Source: JAFGLZ01 sp964622545
GTDB taxonomy: Bacteria; Planctomycetota; Phycisphaerae; UBA1845; JAFGLZ01
Reading direction: 5' to 3'
DNA length: 64,000 bases
Assembly (NCBI GenBank): GCA_964622545.1
Contig: CAZUQM010000035.1
Location: 10,409-74,408, forward strand
A program made the translations under genes and the position numbers. A model generated the notes under the pieces. That model did not search any database. It saw only the letters and a list, made by a program, of their open reading frames with translations, and was not told where the DNA came from. Positions 24,892 to 34,190 of this stretch are shown piece by piece; position 1 is the stretch's first letter, and every line of letters starts with the position of its first letter.

Positions 24892-26085
24892 ATGGCACCA
24901 GATCCCCTGACCCCCTATGGCAATCGTCCGATGGTGACCCCCATCGTCAACGCCGTGAACTACGAGTACCTCTCATTCGAGGTCCTGCGGCAGATCACCG
25001 ACGGCGAGATCGACGGCTACACCTACCATCGGGATGACAACCCGACCGTGCGCGAGGTCGAGAGGCGGATCGCCGACCTGGAAGGCGCCGAAGACTGCGT
25101 CGTCTGCACGACCGGCATGGCCGCGTGCACGATGGTCTACCTGACGTACCTGAAGGCCGGCGACCACATGGTCATCTTCCATGACACGTATGGCGCCAAC
25201 TACAAGGTGTCGTTGATCCTGGAACGGATGGGCGTGGAGATCACGTGGCTGGAGGCCGATGCGTCCGGCCAGATCGGCGAGCACCTGCGGGCGAACACCC
25301 GGCTGATCTTCCTGGAGACCCCAAGCAACCCGCTCTGCAAGGTCATCGACGTGGCCGCCGTGCGACGAGCGGCCGACACCGTCGGGGCGATGGTGGTCGT
25401 CGACAACACGTTCGCTACGCCGTACCACCAGCTTCCGCTGACGCTGGGCGCCGACCTGGTCGTTCACAGCGCGACCAAGGCCCTGGGCGGTCACAACGAT
25501 CTGATGGCCGGTGCGGTCGCCGGCAGCAAGGAAGACTACAACAGGCTGTGGTTCACGCGTCAGGCCATCGGTACGACGCTGGACGCCTATTCGGCCTTCC
25601 TCCTGGAGCGGGGACTCAAGACGTTCGAGTTGCGTGCGCGAGCCATGGCCGAGGGGGCCGAGGCCGTCGCGGCGTTCTTGGCCGAACATCCGAAGATCAA
25701 CCACCTGCTCTATCCGGGCCTGCCGAGCCATCCCGGGTATGAGGTCGCCCGGCGTCAGATGCACCGCGGCTTCGGCGGCATGCTGGCCTTCGACGTGGGC
25801 GAGGACGAGGAGGACGCCAAGCGCTTCATCGCCGCCCTGGAGACCATCTACCACGCCGTCAGCCTGGGTGCGACCGAGTCGTTGGTCTGCATCCCGTATT
25901 TGACGACGATGCTCTACCTCCCACCGGAGAGGCGGACCACGTTCGGGGTCCGTCGCAACACCGTCCGGCTTTCGATCGGCATCGAACCGCCGGATCAACT
26001 GGTCAAGGACCTCAAGCAGGCACTCGCCTGCGTGGCTCAAAGCGTGGCCTTGGACGGCCGGGAGACGTCCCGCAGTGCCCCTTGA
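24892..26085 (+). CDS. Trans-sulfuration PLP enzyme (cystathionine gamma-synthase/lyase family)
   Basis: 397 residues, normal length. The PLP lysine is Lys196 in VVHSATKALGGHND, the ring-nitrogen Asp171 in VVDNTFATP, and the phosphate-binding segment TTGMAACT lies near 73. Conserved FLETPSNPL and SLGATESLVCIP blocks confirm the Cys/Met metabolism family. Members interconvert homocysteine, cystathionine, cysteine or methionine; family members cannot be separated by these motifs, so gamma-synthase, gamma-lyase, O-acetylhomoserine sulfhydrylase and methionine gamma-lyase are all possible. It stands alone on the + strand. Confidence 0.92.
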   Translation: MAPDPLTPYGNRPMVTPIVNAVNYEYLSFEVLRQITDGEIDGYTYHRDDNPTVREVERRIADLEGAEDCVVCTTGMAACTMVYLTYLKAGDHMVIFHDTYGANYKVSLILERMGVEITWLEADASGQIGEHLRANTRLIFLETPSNPLCKVIDVAAVRRAADTVGAMVVVDNTFATPYHQLPLTLGADLVVHSATKALGGHNDLMAGAVAGSKEDYNRLWFTRQAIGTTLDAYSAFLLERGLKTFELRARAMAEGAEAVAAFLAEHPKINHLLYPGLPSHPGYEVARRQMHRGFGGMLAFDVGEDEEDAKRFIAALETIYHAVSLGATESLVCIPYLTTMLYLPPERRTTFGVRRNTVRLSIGIEPPDQLVKDLKQALACVAQSVALDGRETSRSAP

Positions 26086-26169
26086 GCCATCACGAAGCCG
26101 GCGGCATGCCGAAGCGGGTTCGGTGTCCGTTGGGCTCCTGCGCCGTCCGCGTCCCCCACGCCTGTGCTC

Positions 26170-27579
26170 TCAGAGGTGCCAGCCCCTTCTGGAGTCCGTG
26201 CGAATGAAACGGTTGGCCGCGTCGACGTTCGTGACGCGCATCCGCCGGCTGTCCCACTCGATGGGTTCGCCGCTTCGCAGGGCGACGTTGCCGAGCAGCA
26301 CCATCTCTGTCAGCGGGGCGGATTCTGCGAAGTTGGCAGAAGGCTGCTTGCCCGCCTTGCAGGCGGCAATCCACTCCTGGATGTGGCGGTCGCCCTTCTT
26401 CCAGTCGCCTTCCTTGACGCGCGGGATCTTCTCGAAGGGCCTCTTGGCATCGATCGCGGCGTACTCGGGGATCGGCCTGGGACCGACCTGCCCGGGGTTG
26501 GTTCCGAAGGCGGTCGGCCCGAACAGCATGCTGTGCTCGGCGCCGACGAAGAGCGAACCGTTGCTGCCGAGCTCGCGCCCATAGGGCAGCCCCTTCGGCG
26601 TGGGCGGCCTGCGCCCTCCGTCGTACCAGGTCAACACCACCGGCGGCAGGTTGCCTCGGGCGCCGAAGCGATAGCGAAGGGTCGAGGCCTCCGGGTAGGT
26701 CTCGCCGTTGACGCCGGTCGATTCGGCCTCCACCGTGAACGTCTTGGCCTCGCTCAGGCGAAGGCCCCAGAAGGCCGCGTCCAACAGGTGGCAGCCCATG
26801 GCCCCGAGCGCGCCGGTGCCGAAGTCGAGCCAGCCGCGCCATCGGTAGGGATGGTAGGCGGGGTGATACGGGCGCACGCGGGCCGGGCCGAGCCAGAGGT
26901 TCCAATCCAGACCGGCGGGCGGCTTCGAGGTGGCTTGGGGTCGATCGACGCCTTGCGGCCACTGAGGGCGGTTGGTCCAGCCGTGGACCTCGCGGATGGG
27001 ACCCAGCCCCCCGCCCCAGATCATCTCGACGGCACGCCGGATGCCCGGACTCGAATGGCGCTCGTTGCCCATCTGGGTCGTCACGCCGGTCTTGCGGGCC
27101 AGCAGGGCCAGTTGGCGAACCTCCCAGACGTCATGGGCCAGCGGCGTCTCGACGTAGACATGCTTGCCGCGCTTCATGGCCTCGGCGGCGATGACCGCAT
27201 GGGTGTGATCGGGCGTGGATATCACCACGGCGTCGAGGTCGGGCTGCTTGTCCAACATCTTGCGGAAGTCTCTGTACTTGGCCGCCTTGGGATAGCTCTC
27301 GAACGCGGTGGCGGCCAGCGTCCAATCCACATCGCAGAGGGCCACGATGTTCGTGCCGTGGCATTTTTCGAGATTGCCGAGGCCTCGAGCCCCCAGACCC
27401 ACGCCGGCGATGTTCAACCTTTCGCTGGGGGGCGCCTTGCCGTCCCTGCCGCGTGGCTTTCGTTTCGCGGCGACGGCCGAGCCGGAAACGACGAGGCAGG
27501 CCGCCGAACCGGCGCTGCTCCGTAGGAAGCGACGTCTCGTGATGCGTTGGGCCTTCCTGCGTCTTCGGCGCTCCGTCAT
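26170..27579 (-). CDS. Tat-exported Gfo/Idh/MocA-family oxidoreductase, EKP lysine replaced
   Basis: 469 residues. The N-terminus is very basic with a Tat motif (ITRRRFLRSS) and an AVAA-type cleavage region. The NAD(P) fold is present (IAGVGLGARGLGNL...ALCDVDW). In the position of the family's EKP motif the sequence reads YVETPLAHDVWEVRQL, so the Lys that normally takes part in catalysis is Thr. The C-terminal domain has MGCHLLDAAFW. Planctomycetes carry many exported members of this family with unknown sugar-type substrates. Its start overlaps the stop of the upstream propeller gene by 4 nt (ATGA), showing coupled translation. Confidence 0.88.
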   Translation of the reverse strand: MTERRRRRKAQRITRRRFLRSSAGSAACLVVSGSAVAAKRKPRGRDGKAPPSERLNIAGVGLGARGLGNLEKCHGTNIVALCDVDWTLAATAFESYPKAAKYRDFRKMLDKQPDLDAVVISTPDHTHAVIAAEAMKRGKHVYVETPLAHDVWEVRQLALLARKTGVTTQMGNERHSSPGIRRAVEMIWGGGLGPIREVHGWTNRPQWPQGVDRPQATSKPPAGLDWNLWLGPARVRPYHPAYHPYRWRGWLDFGTGALGAMGCHLLDAAFWGLRLSEAKTFTVEAESTGVNGETYPEASTLRYRFGARGNLPPVVLTWYDGGRRPPTPKGLPYGRELGSNGSLFVGAEHSMLFGPTAFGTNPGQVGPRPIPEYAAIDAKRPFEKIPRVKEGDWKKGDRHIQEWIAACKAGKQPSANFAESAPLTEMVLLGNVALRSGEPIEWDSRRMRVTNVDAANRFIRTDSRRGWHL

Positions 27580-30500
27580 GTCTTGGCTCCCAGGCAGATC
27601 ACCGTGCCGCTCATCGTGGACATGTACAGTCGGTCGCCGGCCGCGATCAGGGCGTCGAACAGCGGCACCTCGTCCATCCTGAACTCCGCCAGCGTCGATC
27701 CATCGGTGGTGGAGACGACCCGGAACAGGGCCCCTCGCTTGCCGATCATGGCCTCGTAGGCGCCCTCATTCGGCGCGAGATCCGGCGGGCCGACGATGTA
27801 GAGGTGCCGGCGGGCCAGCAGCAGGCCGTGCGCGCGAATGGGCACCTTCTTCGACCAGATCGGCAGCTCGGTCCGCGAGAACCCCCGGCCCTTCTCGGCG
27901 CCGATGTCCATCACGTCCAGCACCGGCTTGGTGCTGTTGCGGTCGGCGATGAGGCGGTAGCCCGTGCCGGGTTTGAACTCCGGGCTGTGACCGTACCGTT
28001 CGGTGTAGACCTTCAGGGCGTACGTCGTGGTCTCGTCGAAGACGAGGATCTGTCCGGACTTCGGGGCCCGATACGTGAAGTAGTACCCCGGCCAGCGCTC
28101 GCTGTACGACCAGTAGGTCCGGTTGAACCACGTCGTGTCGAGGAATCCATCGTTGGTCATCAGGTGCGGTTCGCCCAGGCGGTCACCGAGCTTGGTGACG
28201 CGGGGCATGGGCTTGCGGGTCAGGTCCGGGGCGAGCCGGATTTGATAGAGGTAGATGTCCTGCTCACCGGCGACCAGGAGGTCGCTCTTGGCGCCCTCCA
28301 TATCGAACGGCCTGCCCCCGTACTTCGAGACATCGGGCTCGTCGCTCTTCAGGTGCGTCTGGTGCAGGATCTCGCCGGTGCGGGGGGCCAAGGCGTAGAC
28401 GGAGATACCGCCGTCCAGGTAGCTGGAGCGCCCGGCGGTCACGTAGGCCTTGCCGTCGCGAACGAGCACACTCCCGTGCGCGGGCCAGACCGACTCCAAC
28501 CGCCCCATCGAGCAGATGTGGCGCTCCTCCGGGGCCGCGCGGAAGCGCCACGCGAGTCGTCCGTCGTCGGCGTTCAGACAGTACACGTGGCCGTCGGTGC
28601 CGCCGAAGAGGCACAGGCCTTGGTGGATCGTCGGCGGCGAGTCGATTCGACCGTCCGCGGTGAAGGTCCACACGCGTTTGCCGGTCTTGAGGTCGAGGGC
28701 GTGCACGTGATGAGCGTCCGGTTCGGCGACGAAGAGCTTGCCCTCGGCGGCCACCGGTGGGGTGAGTCCGCCGCGCGGATGCTCGCGGAGCTTGGGGTGT
28801 CGCACCGGCCAGGGCGGCGGCTCGGTCGCGCCGATGGCGACGGCGGCCACGTTACCCAGCCGACCTTCCACTTGCTTGAGCGGCTTGAGACTCACCGTAC
28901 ACGGGCCCGTCTCCGGGACGTCCACCTCGCCGACGCGGACCCAGATGTAGTCGTCCCAGTCGTCGGTGTGACGGATCCGGCCGGTCAGCTTCTGCTTGCC
29001 GATCGCCAGCTCGAAGACCGAGCCGCCTTTGCCCATGTTCGACTGGCAGATCCAGACCGGCTGCTTGCCGGCCTCTTCGATGCGGGTCTTCCAGGTGATG
29101 CTGGTGTCTGCCCCACGCCACGCGACGACGGCCTGATCGTCCTTGCGGGCCCCCTTGCCGTGGATCGTCGCGTCCAGGGACTTGAGCAGCAGGACGCCTT
29201 CCCGGTCGCCGGCCGGCTCCTCCTTGGCGTGCCCGAAGGCGGGCGGACAGAGCGACGTCGTCCAGACGCGGTCGAGCTCCACCGGCAAGGACGCGTCGAT
29301 GCATCCGCTACGAAAGACGTCGTGGCGGTAGGTCGGCCAGTCGGCTGGATCGGGCTTGGCCGGTTGATGCGCAGCGGCGCGGGCGTAGGCAGGGCCTCGC
29401 GTGAGCCGAGGGGCACGTTCGCCCGCTGTCGCTTCCCTCTGCGGGACCTCTCGCTTCGCGGCCAGGGCGTTCAGCCCGGTCAGCAGCACGCCCTGATAGC
29501 AGAAGCATTGGGCCGGCGTGGTGTAGAGGAAGCCGTTGGCCGGAAACATGCCGAACCCGCACGCGGCGCGGGTCCAGTTCGCCCGCATGTGGTTCTTCCC
29601 TTCGATGTCGAAGAACTCGACGCCACGCTTGTTCAGCAGCAGATACCGCTCCGTCGCCTTCGGCGGATAGCAGCGGATGTGATGGCCCGCGGTCACCAGA
29701 CGTCGGGCCGAGACCGTCTTCTTGATCTCGCCGGTCAGCGGATCGTAGCCGTTGCGGATCTCGTCGTCGTGCTGCCATAGAAACGACCTGGGTTGCACCT
29801 TGCCCCAGGCGGTCCACATGAGCCCGTTGATGCCGAACAGCCCCGGCGGGTTCCGCGCGTGCGGGTTGCCGTCCGGCCCGGTCCAGAGCAGTTTGCCCGT
29901 CTCCAGCGAGTAGGCCCGGGTGCTGCCGCCGGTCAAGAAGACCACGCCCTCGTAGAGGACGGCGTACCCCTTGGAGCGGAACCGTCTTCGGGGCTGCTCG
30001 GTATCGCTGCGCCAGAGCTCCTTGCCGCTGTCCAAGGCGAGGCAGACCAACTCGGGGCCGGTCGCGTAGCACACGCGTCCGCTTCCGGCGACCAGCCTAT
30101 TGCTTCCGAGGCGCTCGACCCGCTTCTTCCAGACGATGCGTCCGCTGCTCGGATCGACGGCGACCACGTGCGGACCGCGCTCTTCCGTGGAGCCGGCCAG
30201 TTGCGTGCTGAGAATGAGGCGATTCTCGCAGAACACGATCTCGCTCACCCTGCCGGTCTCGTCGCAGGTGCGAAGGGTCTGGCCGGTGGCCGCATCGAGG
30301 ATGCAGAGCGGTCCGCGGTTCTCCAGCGTGACGTAGACTCTGTCTCCGACGGCGACCAGGGCGTGCGGATGGATCCGATCGCAGGGCCGACGCCAGAGGA
30401 GGATGCCGTTGAACGCGTCACGGGCGACGAGCGCCCAGAGGGCCGGCACCCCGCGAGGTTGACCGATGATGCCCTCGTCGAGGACGCCGAACAACCGGCC

Positions 30501-31139
30501 CTTGGCCGAGACGAGCGCTTGCACGCTCGAGGCGAACTCATGGCTGCGAGACCACATCGGCCCGGACTTCCACTGGAGGTGATGGGGCGGGCCGATGCGG
30601 GAGTCCTGGGCCACGGCGTTGTTGCCCGCGTCCTGCAGGTAGTGGGTCCACTCGCCGATCTCGGAGGGGACGGGCTTGCGTAAGCTATCGACGACCTGAC
30701 CGCGATCGTCGAGCGTGACGGCCGCGCCGTTTGGAGCCAACACGCGAAGGACTTCGTCGCGCGCGACCCGGCATCCCTTGCCCATCACCACGAGATTGAC
30801 CATGTTGTCGCCGTAGGGCAGGCGCGGCGCGTCCCACTGACGCACGGAGACCTGGCCGTAGCGACCGAGCGACCGGATGTGCGCCCGAGCCGTTGTGACC
30901 TGCCGGGCGTCGGGGTCCAATCCCTGCACGAGATAGCGGTCGCCGGTGCACAAGGCCGCGGTGAGCTGTCCCCGGCCGCAACCGAGGTGGACCACCAGCC
31001 CACCCCTGACGCCGGAAGCGTCGAGCACGGCTTTGGCAATCTTAGCGGATCGGTCGGGCCCTTCGCCGGAGACGACGGACCAACCGCAGGTGACGGCCAG
31101 GCAGGCCGTCCAGAGGATGCTGCTGCGTCGACTAGGCAT
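27576..31139 (-). CDS. Exported methyltransferase-like / PQQ-type beta-propeller fusion protein
   Basis: 1187 residues from the ATG at 31139. A signal peptide (about 1-25) is followed by a class I SAM-methyltransferase-like fold at about 30-170: VVHLGCGRGQLTAAL as motif I, QGLDPDARQV at the end of strand 2, NLVVMGKGC near motif II. The rest consists of PQQ-binding-like propeller blades (repeated LYALD/W-type elements such as VHALDLKTGKRVWTF and VYCLNADDGRLAWRF), interrupted by a beta insert near the middle. Such fusions are known from planctomycetes but uncharacterised. A SAM enzyme outside the cytoplasm would lack cofactor, so the domain may bind another ligand. First gene of a pair with the Gfo/Idh oxidoreductase. 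Confidence 0.85.
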   Translation of the reverse strand: MPSRRSSILWTACLAVTCGWSVVSGEGPDRSAKIAKAVLDASGVRGGLVVHLGCGRGQLTAALCTGDRYLVQGLDPDARQVTTARAHIRSLGRYGQVSVRQWDAPRLPYGDNMVNLVVMGKGCRVARDEVLRVLAPNGAAVTLDDRGQVVDSLRKPVPSEIGEWTHYLQDAGNNAVAQDSRIGPPHHLQWKSGPMWSRSHEFASSVQALVSAKGRLFGVLDEGIIGQPRGVPALWALVARDAFNGILLWRRPCDRIHPHALVAVGDRVYVTLENRGPLCILDAATGQTLRTCDETGRVSEIVFCENRLILSTQLAGSTEERGPHVVAVDPSSGRIVWKKRVERLGSNRLVAGSGRVCYATGPELVCLALDSGKELWRSDTEQPRRRFRSKGYAVLYEGVVFLTGGSTRAYSLETGKLLWTGPDGNPHARNPPGLFGINGLMWTAWGKVQPRSFLWQHDDEIRNGYDPLTGEIKKTVSARRLVTAGHHIRCYPPKATERYLLLNKRGVEFFDIEGKNHMRANWTRAACGFGMFPANGFLYTTPAQCFCYQGVLLTGLNALAAKREVPQREATAGERAPRLTRGPAYARAAAHQPAKPDPADWPTYRHDVFRSGCIDASLPVELDRVWTTSLCPPAFGHAKEEPAGDREGVLLLKSLDATIHGKGARKDDQAVVAWRGADTSITWKTRIEEAGKQPVWICQSNMGKGGSVFELAIGKQKLTGRIRHTDDWDDYIWVRVGEVDVPETGPCTVSLKPLKQVEGRLGNVAAVAIGATEPPPWPVRHPKLREHPRGGLTPPVAAEGKLFVAEPDAHHVHALDLKTGKRVWTFTADGRIDSPPTIHQGLCLFGGTDGHVYCLNADDGRLAWRFRAAPEERHICSMGRLESVWPAHGSVLVRDGKAYVTAGRSSYLDGGISVYALAPRTGEILHQTHLKSDEPDVSKYGGRPFDMEGAKSDLLVAGEQDIYLYQIRLAPDLTRKPMPRVTKLGDRLGEPHLMTNDGFLDTTWFNRTYWSYSERWPGYYFTYRAPKSGQILVFDETTTYALKVYTERYGHSPEFKPGTGYRLIADRNSTKPVLDVMDIGAEKGRGFSRTELPIWSKKVPIRAHGLLLARRHLYIVGPPDLAPNEGAYEAMIGKRGALFRVVSTTDGSTLAEFRMDEVPLFDALIAAGDRLYMSTMSGTVICLGAKT

Positions 31140-31369
31140 GACTTCGGTCCTGTTGGCTGGAAACGGGCACCCATCCGGCACGAGCCGAGGAGGAGCCACT
31201 CCCACAATAATCGCCCCGGTGGGATGCATCAAACGAACCTGGACTCGCCGCGCGGTTCTTGAGTATCGGATGCCGTCTCGCGCCGGAGCGGGTTAGAATG
31301 GGGGCCGGCGTAGCGGTGCCATGGACCCGCTACGCGGGCTGCCAAGGCGAAGTCGCAAGGAGCACGCGG

Positions 31370-32158
31370 ATGACCTTTGCCAACCAGGTGGAGCTGGGGC
31401 GCACCGGCCTGAGCGTCGGTCGGCTCGGGATCGGCTCGTCGTATGGCGTTCCGTGCTCGGCGATCGAGGAGGCCTTCGAGCGCGGCATCAACTACCTCTA
31501 TTGGGGCTCCCTGCGACGTGGCGGGATGAAGCAGGCCGTTCACAACTTGGCCCCGAGGCATCGGGACAGGCTGGTGATTGCCATCCAGTCGTACTCGCGG
31601 TGGACGAGCTTGCTGGGCTTCAGCGTGCGGCGGGCGCTCAAGTTGCTCCGCGTGGACCACGCCGACGTCCTGATCCTGGGGCTGTTCAACACGCCGCCCT
31701 CGCGCAAGCTGATGGATGCGGCGATCAGGCTGAAGGCGCGAGGGCTGGTACGCTTCCTGGCCGTGTCGTGCCACCACCGACCCACATTCCAGGATTACAT
31801 TCGCGAGGGCGCCTTCGACATCCTCCAGGTTCGCTACAACGCCGCCCATCGCGGCGCCGAGACGGAGGTCTTTCCGTATCTGCCCGAGAACGACGGGCCT
31901 GGCATCACGGCCTATACGGCCACGCGCTGGGGACAGCTCATGTCGTCGCGTAAGATCCCGTCGTCGTTGAGGCGCCCGACCGCGGCCGATTGCTATCGGT
32001 TCGCGCTGAGTCATCCGGCGGTTCACCTGGTCATGACAGGGCCGAAGGACGCCTCGCAGCTTCGCGACACTCTGTCCGTGCTGGATCAGGGCCCCATGAC
32101 GGAGGACGAGCTGGAGTGGATGCGCCGGGTCGGCGACGCCGTCCATAGCCGTGCGTAA
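31370..32158 (+). CDS. Aldo/keto reductase-family protein
   Basis: 262 residues, a single TIM barrel. ELGRTGLSVGRLGIGSS opens as in AKRs; the usual Asp-Tyr-Lys-His tetrad is only partly traceable (Tyr in GINYLYWG, His in AVSCHHRP). The length is below the family mean of about 310-320, with the barrel's later strands short (HLVMTGPKDASQLRDTLSVLDQG is the usual C-terminal cofactor segment). It is probably an NADPH-dependent carbonyl reductase with unknown substrate. AAGGA lies about 9 nt upstream of the ATG at 31370; frames upstream of it look non-coding. It diverges from the propeller gene. Confidence 0.83.
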   Translation: MTFANQVELGRTGLSVGRLGIGSSYGVPCSAIEEAFERGINYLYWGSLRRGGMKQAVHNLAPRHRDRLVIAIQSYSRWTSLLGFSVRRALKLLRVDHADVLILGLFNTPPSRKLMDAAIRLKARGLVRFLAVSCHHRPTFQDYIREGAFDILQVRYNAAHRGAETEVFPYLPENDGPGITAYTATRWGQLMSSRKIPSSLRRPTAADCYRFALSHPAVHLVMTGPKDASQLRDTLSVLDQGPMTEDELEWMRRVGDAVHSRA

Positions 32159-32280
32159 GATGGGGCCGTTCGTCTCGATCACACGCACACTGAGAGGCGA
32201 CCGAGCGGCGGCCAGTGCTGCGTTTCGCACATCGTGCGACTAGGGACAGGGGGGCACACGCCACGGCTGCTGCTCGAGCC

Positions 32281-32321
32281 GCGGCATTCATGCCGCGCGG
32301 CCGCGCCGGATGAATCCGGCG
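32281..32321. repeat. Two consecutive short hairpins, REP-like unit
   Basis: GCGGCAT-TC-ATGCCGC (32281-32296) is followed after 7 bp by CGCCGGAT-GA-ATCCGGCG (32304-32321). Both arms of each are perfect, both have 2-nt centres, and the sequences share a CATTCATG/GGATGAATCC flavour seen in dispersed extragenic palindromes of other bacteria. No second copy is in this window. Confidence 0.5.
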
Positions 32322-32439
32322 GCTCGGACAGGTCGTCGCGATACGTCTGAAAGGCAGCACTAGCCTCCGGGGGATCGACCATGATCTCTGTCTATTCAGA
32401 ACCCAAGCGAAGGTCGGGTACCTCAAGGAGGGACCACCG

Positions 32440-33903
32440 ATGCGAGATCTCTGCATAGCGACCTCGACGGTCTGTGCGTTGTGTCTAGCCTTCGGCATGG
32501 ATGCTGCAGCCTTTGGGGCAGGATTGGATCTGAAGGCCCACAAGCCACACTTTCACTGGAAGACAACCGCCAAGGGCCGACAGTGTATCTATGACGGCGC
32601 GATGCTGGTGGCCGAGTTTTATGGCGGATCGAAGAAGATGCTCGGCATCGGCCGGCCCATTTCCCTGCACAACCTGCGTCTGATTCCCGGCGGCCCGATA
32701 GCGATCGCCCGGGGAGAGGCATGCGGCCCGCTGTGTCTGTCGTGGCGGAAGCACCTGATCTACTACATGCGGATCGACGAGCTCGAGGTCAACGACGAGG
32801 ACCCCGCGCGATTCAAGCTCTATGTCAAGAGCCACGACGTGGGCCTGCGCAAGGACCGAGCCTACCAGGCCGCCTACGAGCCGAACAACGTGGCCGAAGA
32901 GTCGTGGCTCGAACTGACGTATGATCCCGAACGGCCGAGCTATGTGTTCGATGTGCGGACGAAGATGACCGTGCAGCCGGGTCGGGAGCAGAGGATGATC
33001 TCGCGAGACATGCGCGGCCTGGAGTTCGGTGATATCCTCCCCGCCCAGTGCAACGTGCCGCTGGACAGGAAGCGCTTCCATGTCTATGTCTACAAGGGTC
33101 GCGACGGTGTGTACTACAAACTGCCGCATGATAAGCATCGCGGACCGGAGAAGCGACGCATCCTCTATGCGCGCAACGGCACACTGGCCTTTCTGCTCGA
33201 GCCCAAGCACAATCCGGTGATCGAGCTCGTGGGTGACACCGGGCTGAATGTCTTCAGTGAGATCTGCCACGCGATGTACGATGTCCATTTCAAGTTCTCA
33301 AAGGACACGGAGCTGAAGCTGCTCAAAGCCGGCAAGCCTCTGGAAGTGCACGTTCGGTTCTATTCCATCTCTGAGAAGGCCGGGCGGCGTATGCTGGCCC
33401 GCTCGGTGTGGGATCCCAAGCTGCAATTGCCGTCCGCTCGTCGCGTGCCGATGGCCGTCGGGGTCGTCTACGGCTTCGAGTCGTCTGCTGAGGGCCTGCA
33501 TCCGACACGCTGCTTTCGCTCGAAGTCGGCCGGCTCCGAGTGCGCGTGGGATGCGTCGCGCGGCTACCGGAGTCAGGCGTCGCTCTCAGTTGCCCGCGAT
33601 GCCAAGGACGGCAAGGCGTGCTGGCAGGCCTGGATCGATACGATCCACACGGCCGGGCTGCGATCCGAGAGCCGATACCGGGTGCGGGCCGTCGTCCGTA
33701 CCGAGAACCTGAGCGGCAGGGCGGAGCTGGTGTGGCTACGCGGGAAGGAGCGACGGGCCTCGCGCAGTCTGAGCGGAACCCAGGATTGGACCCCGGTTGA
33801 CCTGGACGTGGGTCGCCAAGACGGCCCGGCAGAGCTGCGCCTCGTGCAGCACGGCGCCGGACGAACCTGGTTCGACGACGTGCGGCTAGAGCCGATCCCC
33901 TGA
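32440..33903 (+). CDS. Secreted protein of unknown function with C-terminal carbohydrate-binding-like domain
   Basis: 487 residues with a signal peptide (about 1-27). Residues 30-330 form a beta-rich domain without a motif I know; it contains several Tyr/His/Arg-rich strands (KRFHVYVYKGRDGVYYK) and may be a sugar-active fold. Residues 345-487 look like a jelly-roll binding module (YGFESSAEGLHPTR at its start, WFDDVRLEPIP at its end, typical of CBM-like closing strands). AAGGAGGG lies upstream of the ATG at 32440. A carbohydrate-related secreted role is an inference from the tail only. Confidence 0.65.
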   Translation: MRDLCIATSTVCALCLAFGMDAAAFGAGLDLKAHKPHFHWKTTAKGRQCIYDGAMLVAEFYGGSKKMLGIGRPISLHNLRLIPGGPIAIARGEACGPLCLSWRKHLIYYMRIDELEVNDEDPARFKLYVKSHDVGLRKDRAYQAAYEPNNVAEESWLELTYDPERPSYVFDVRTKMTVQPGREQRMISRDMRGLEFGDILPAQCNVPLDRKRFHVYVYKGRDGVYYKLPHDKHRGPEKRRILYARNGTLAFLLEPKHNPVIELVGDTGLNVFSEICHAMYDVHFKFSKDTELKLLKAGKPLEVHVRFYSISEKAGRRMLARSVWDPKLQLPSARRVPMAVGVVYGFESSAEGLHPTRCFRSKSAGSECAWDASRGYRSQASLSVARDAKDGKACWQAWIDTIHTAGLRSESRYRVRAVVRTENLSGRAELVWLRGKERRASRSLSGTQDWTPVDLDVGRQDGPAELRLVQHGAGRTWFDDVRLEPIP

Positions 33904-34190
33904 GCGCGCAGGGCCCTGGAACGGGCGCGACGGCGATGGACGTGGCGCCGCCCCTTCGACCTTAGCGAAGGCTGGTTGAGGACGGTCGCCCGTTAGCGTG
34001 CGGACGTGATCCGTAGCCGGCGGCGAGGCAGACAAGCGGCAAGCCGACCGGAAGGTTATGGCAGCGGCTCGCGGACGGGACGGACGGTGCCGTGGCCGAG
34101 CGCAGAGTATCCCTCCAGCCAGATGCTTGCAGCTCGCCAAGCGGCGCGGGTACGATCCGTCGGGAATCCGGCCGGGAGCAATCGCGGATT

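Noticed and set aside
27804..29780. 658-residue + strand frame opposite the propeller gene
   Set aside because: His/Arg/Gly/Leu-rich shadow frame; the minus strand encodes clear propeller blades.
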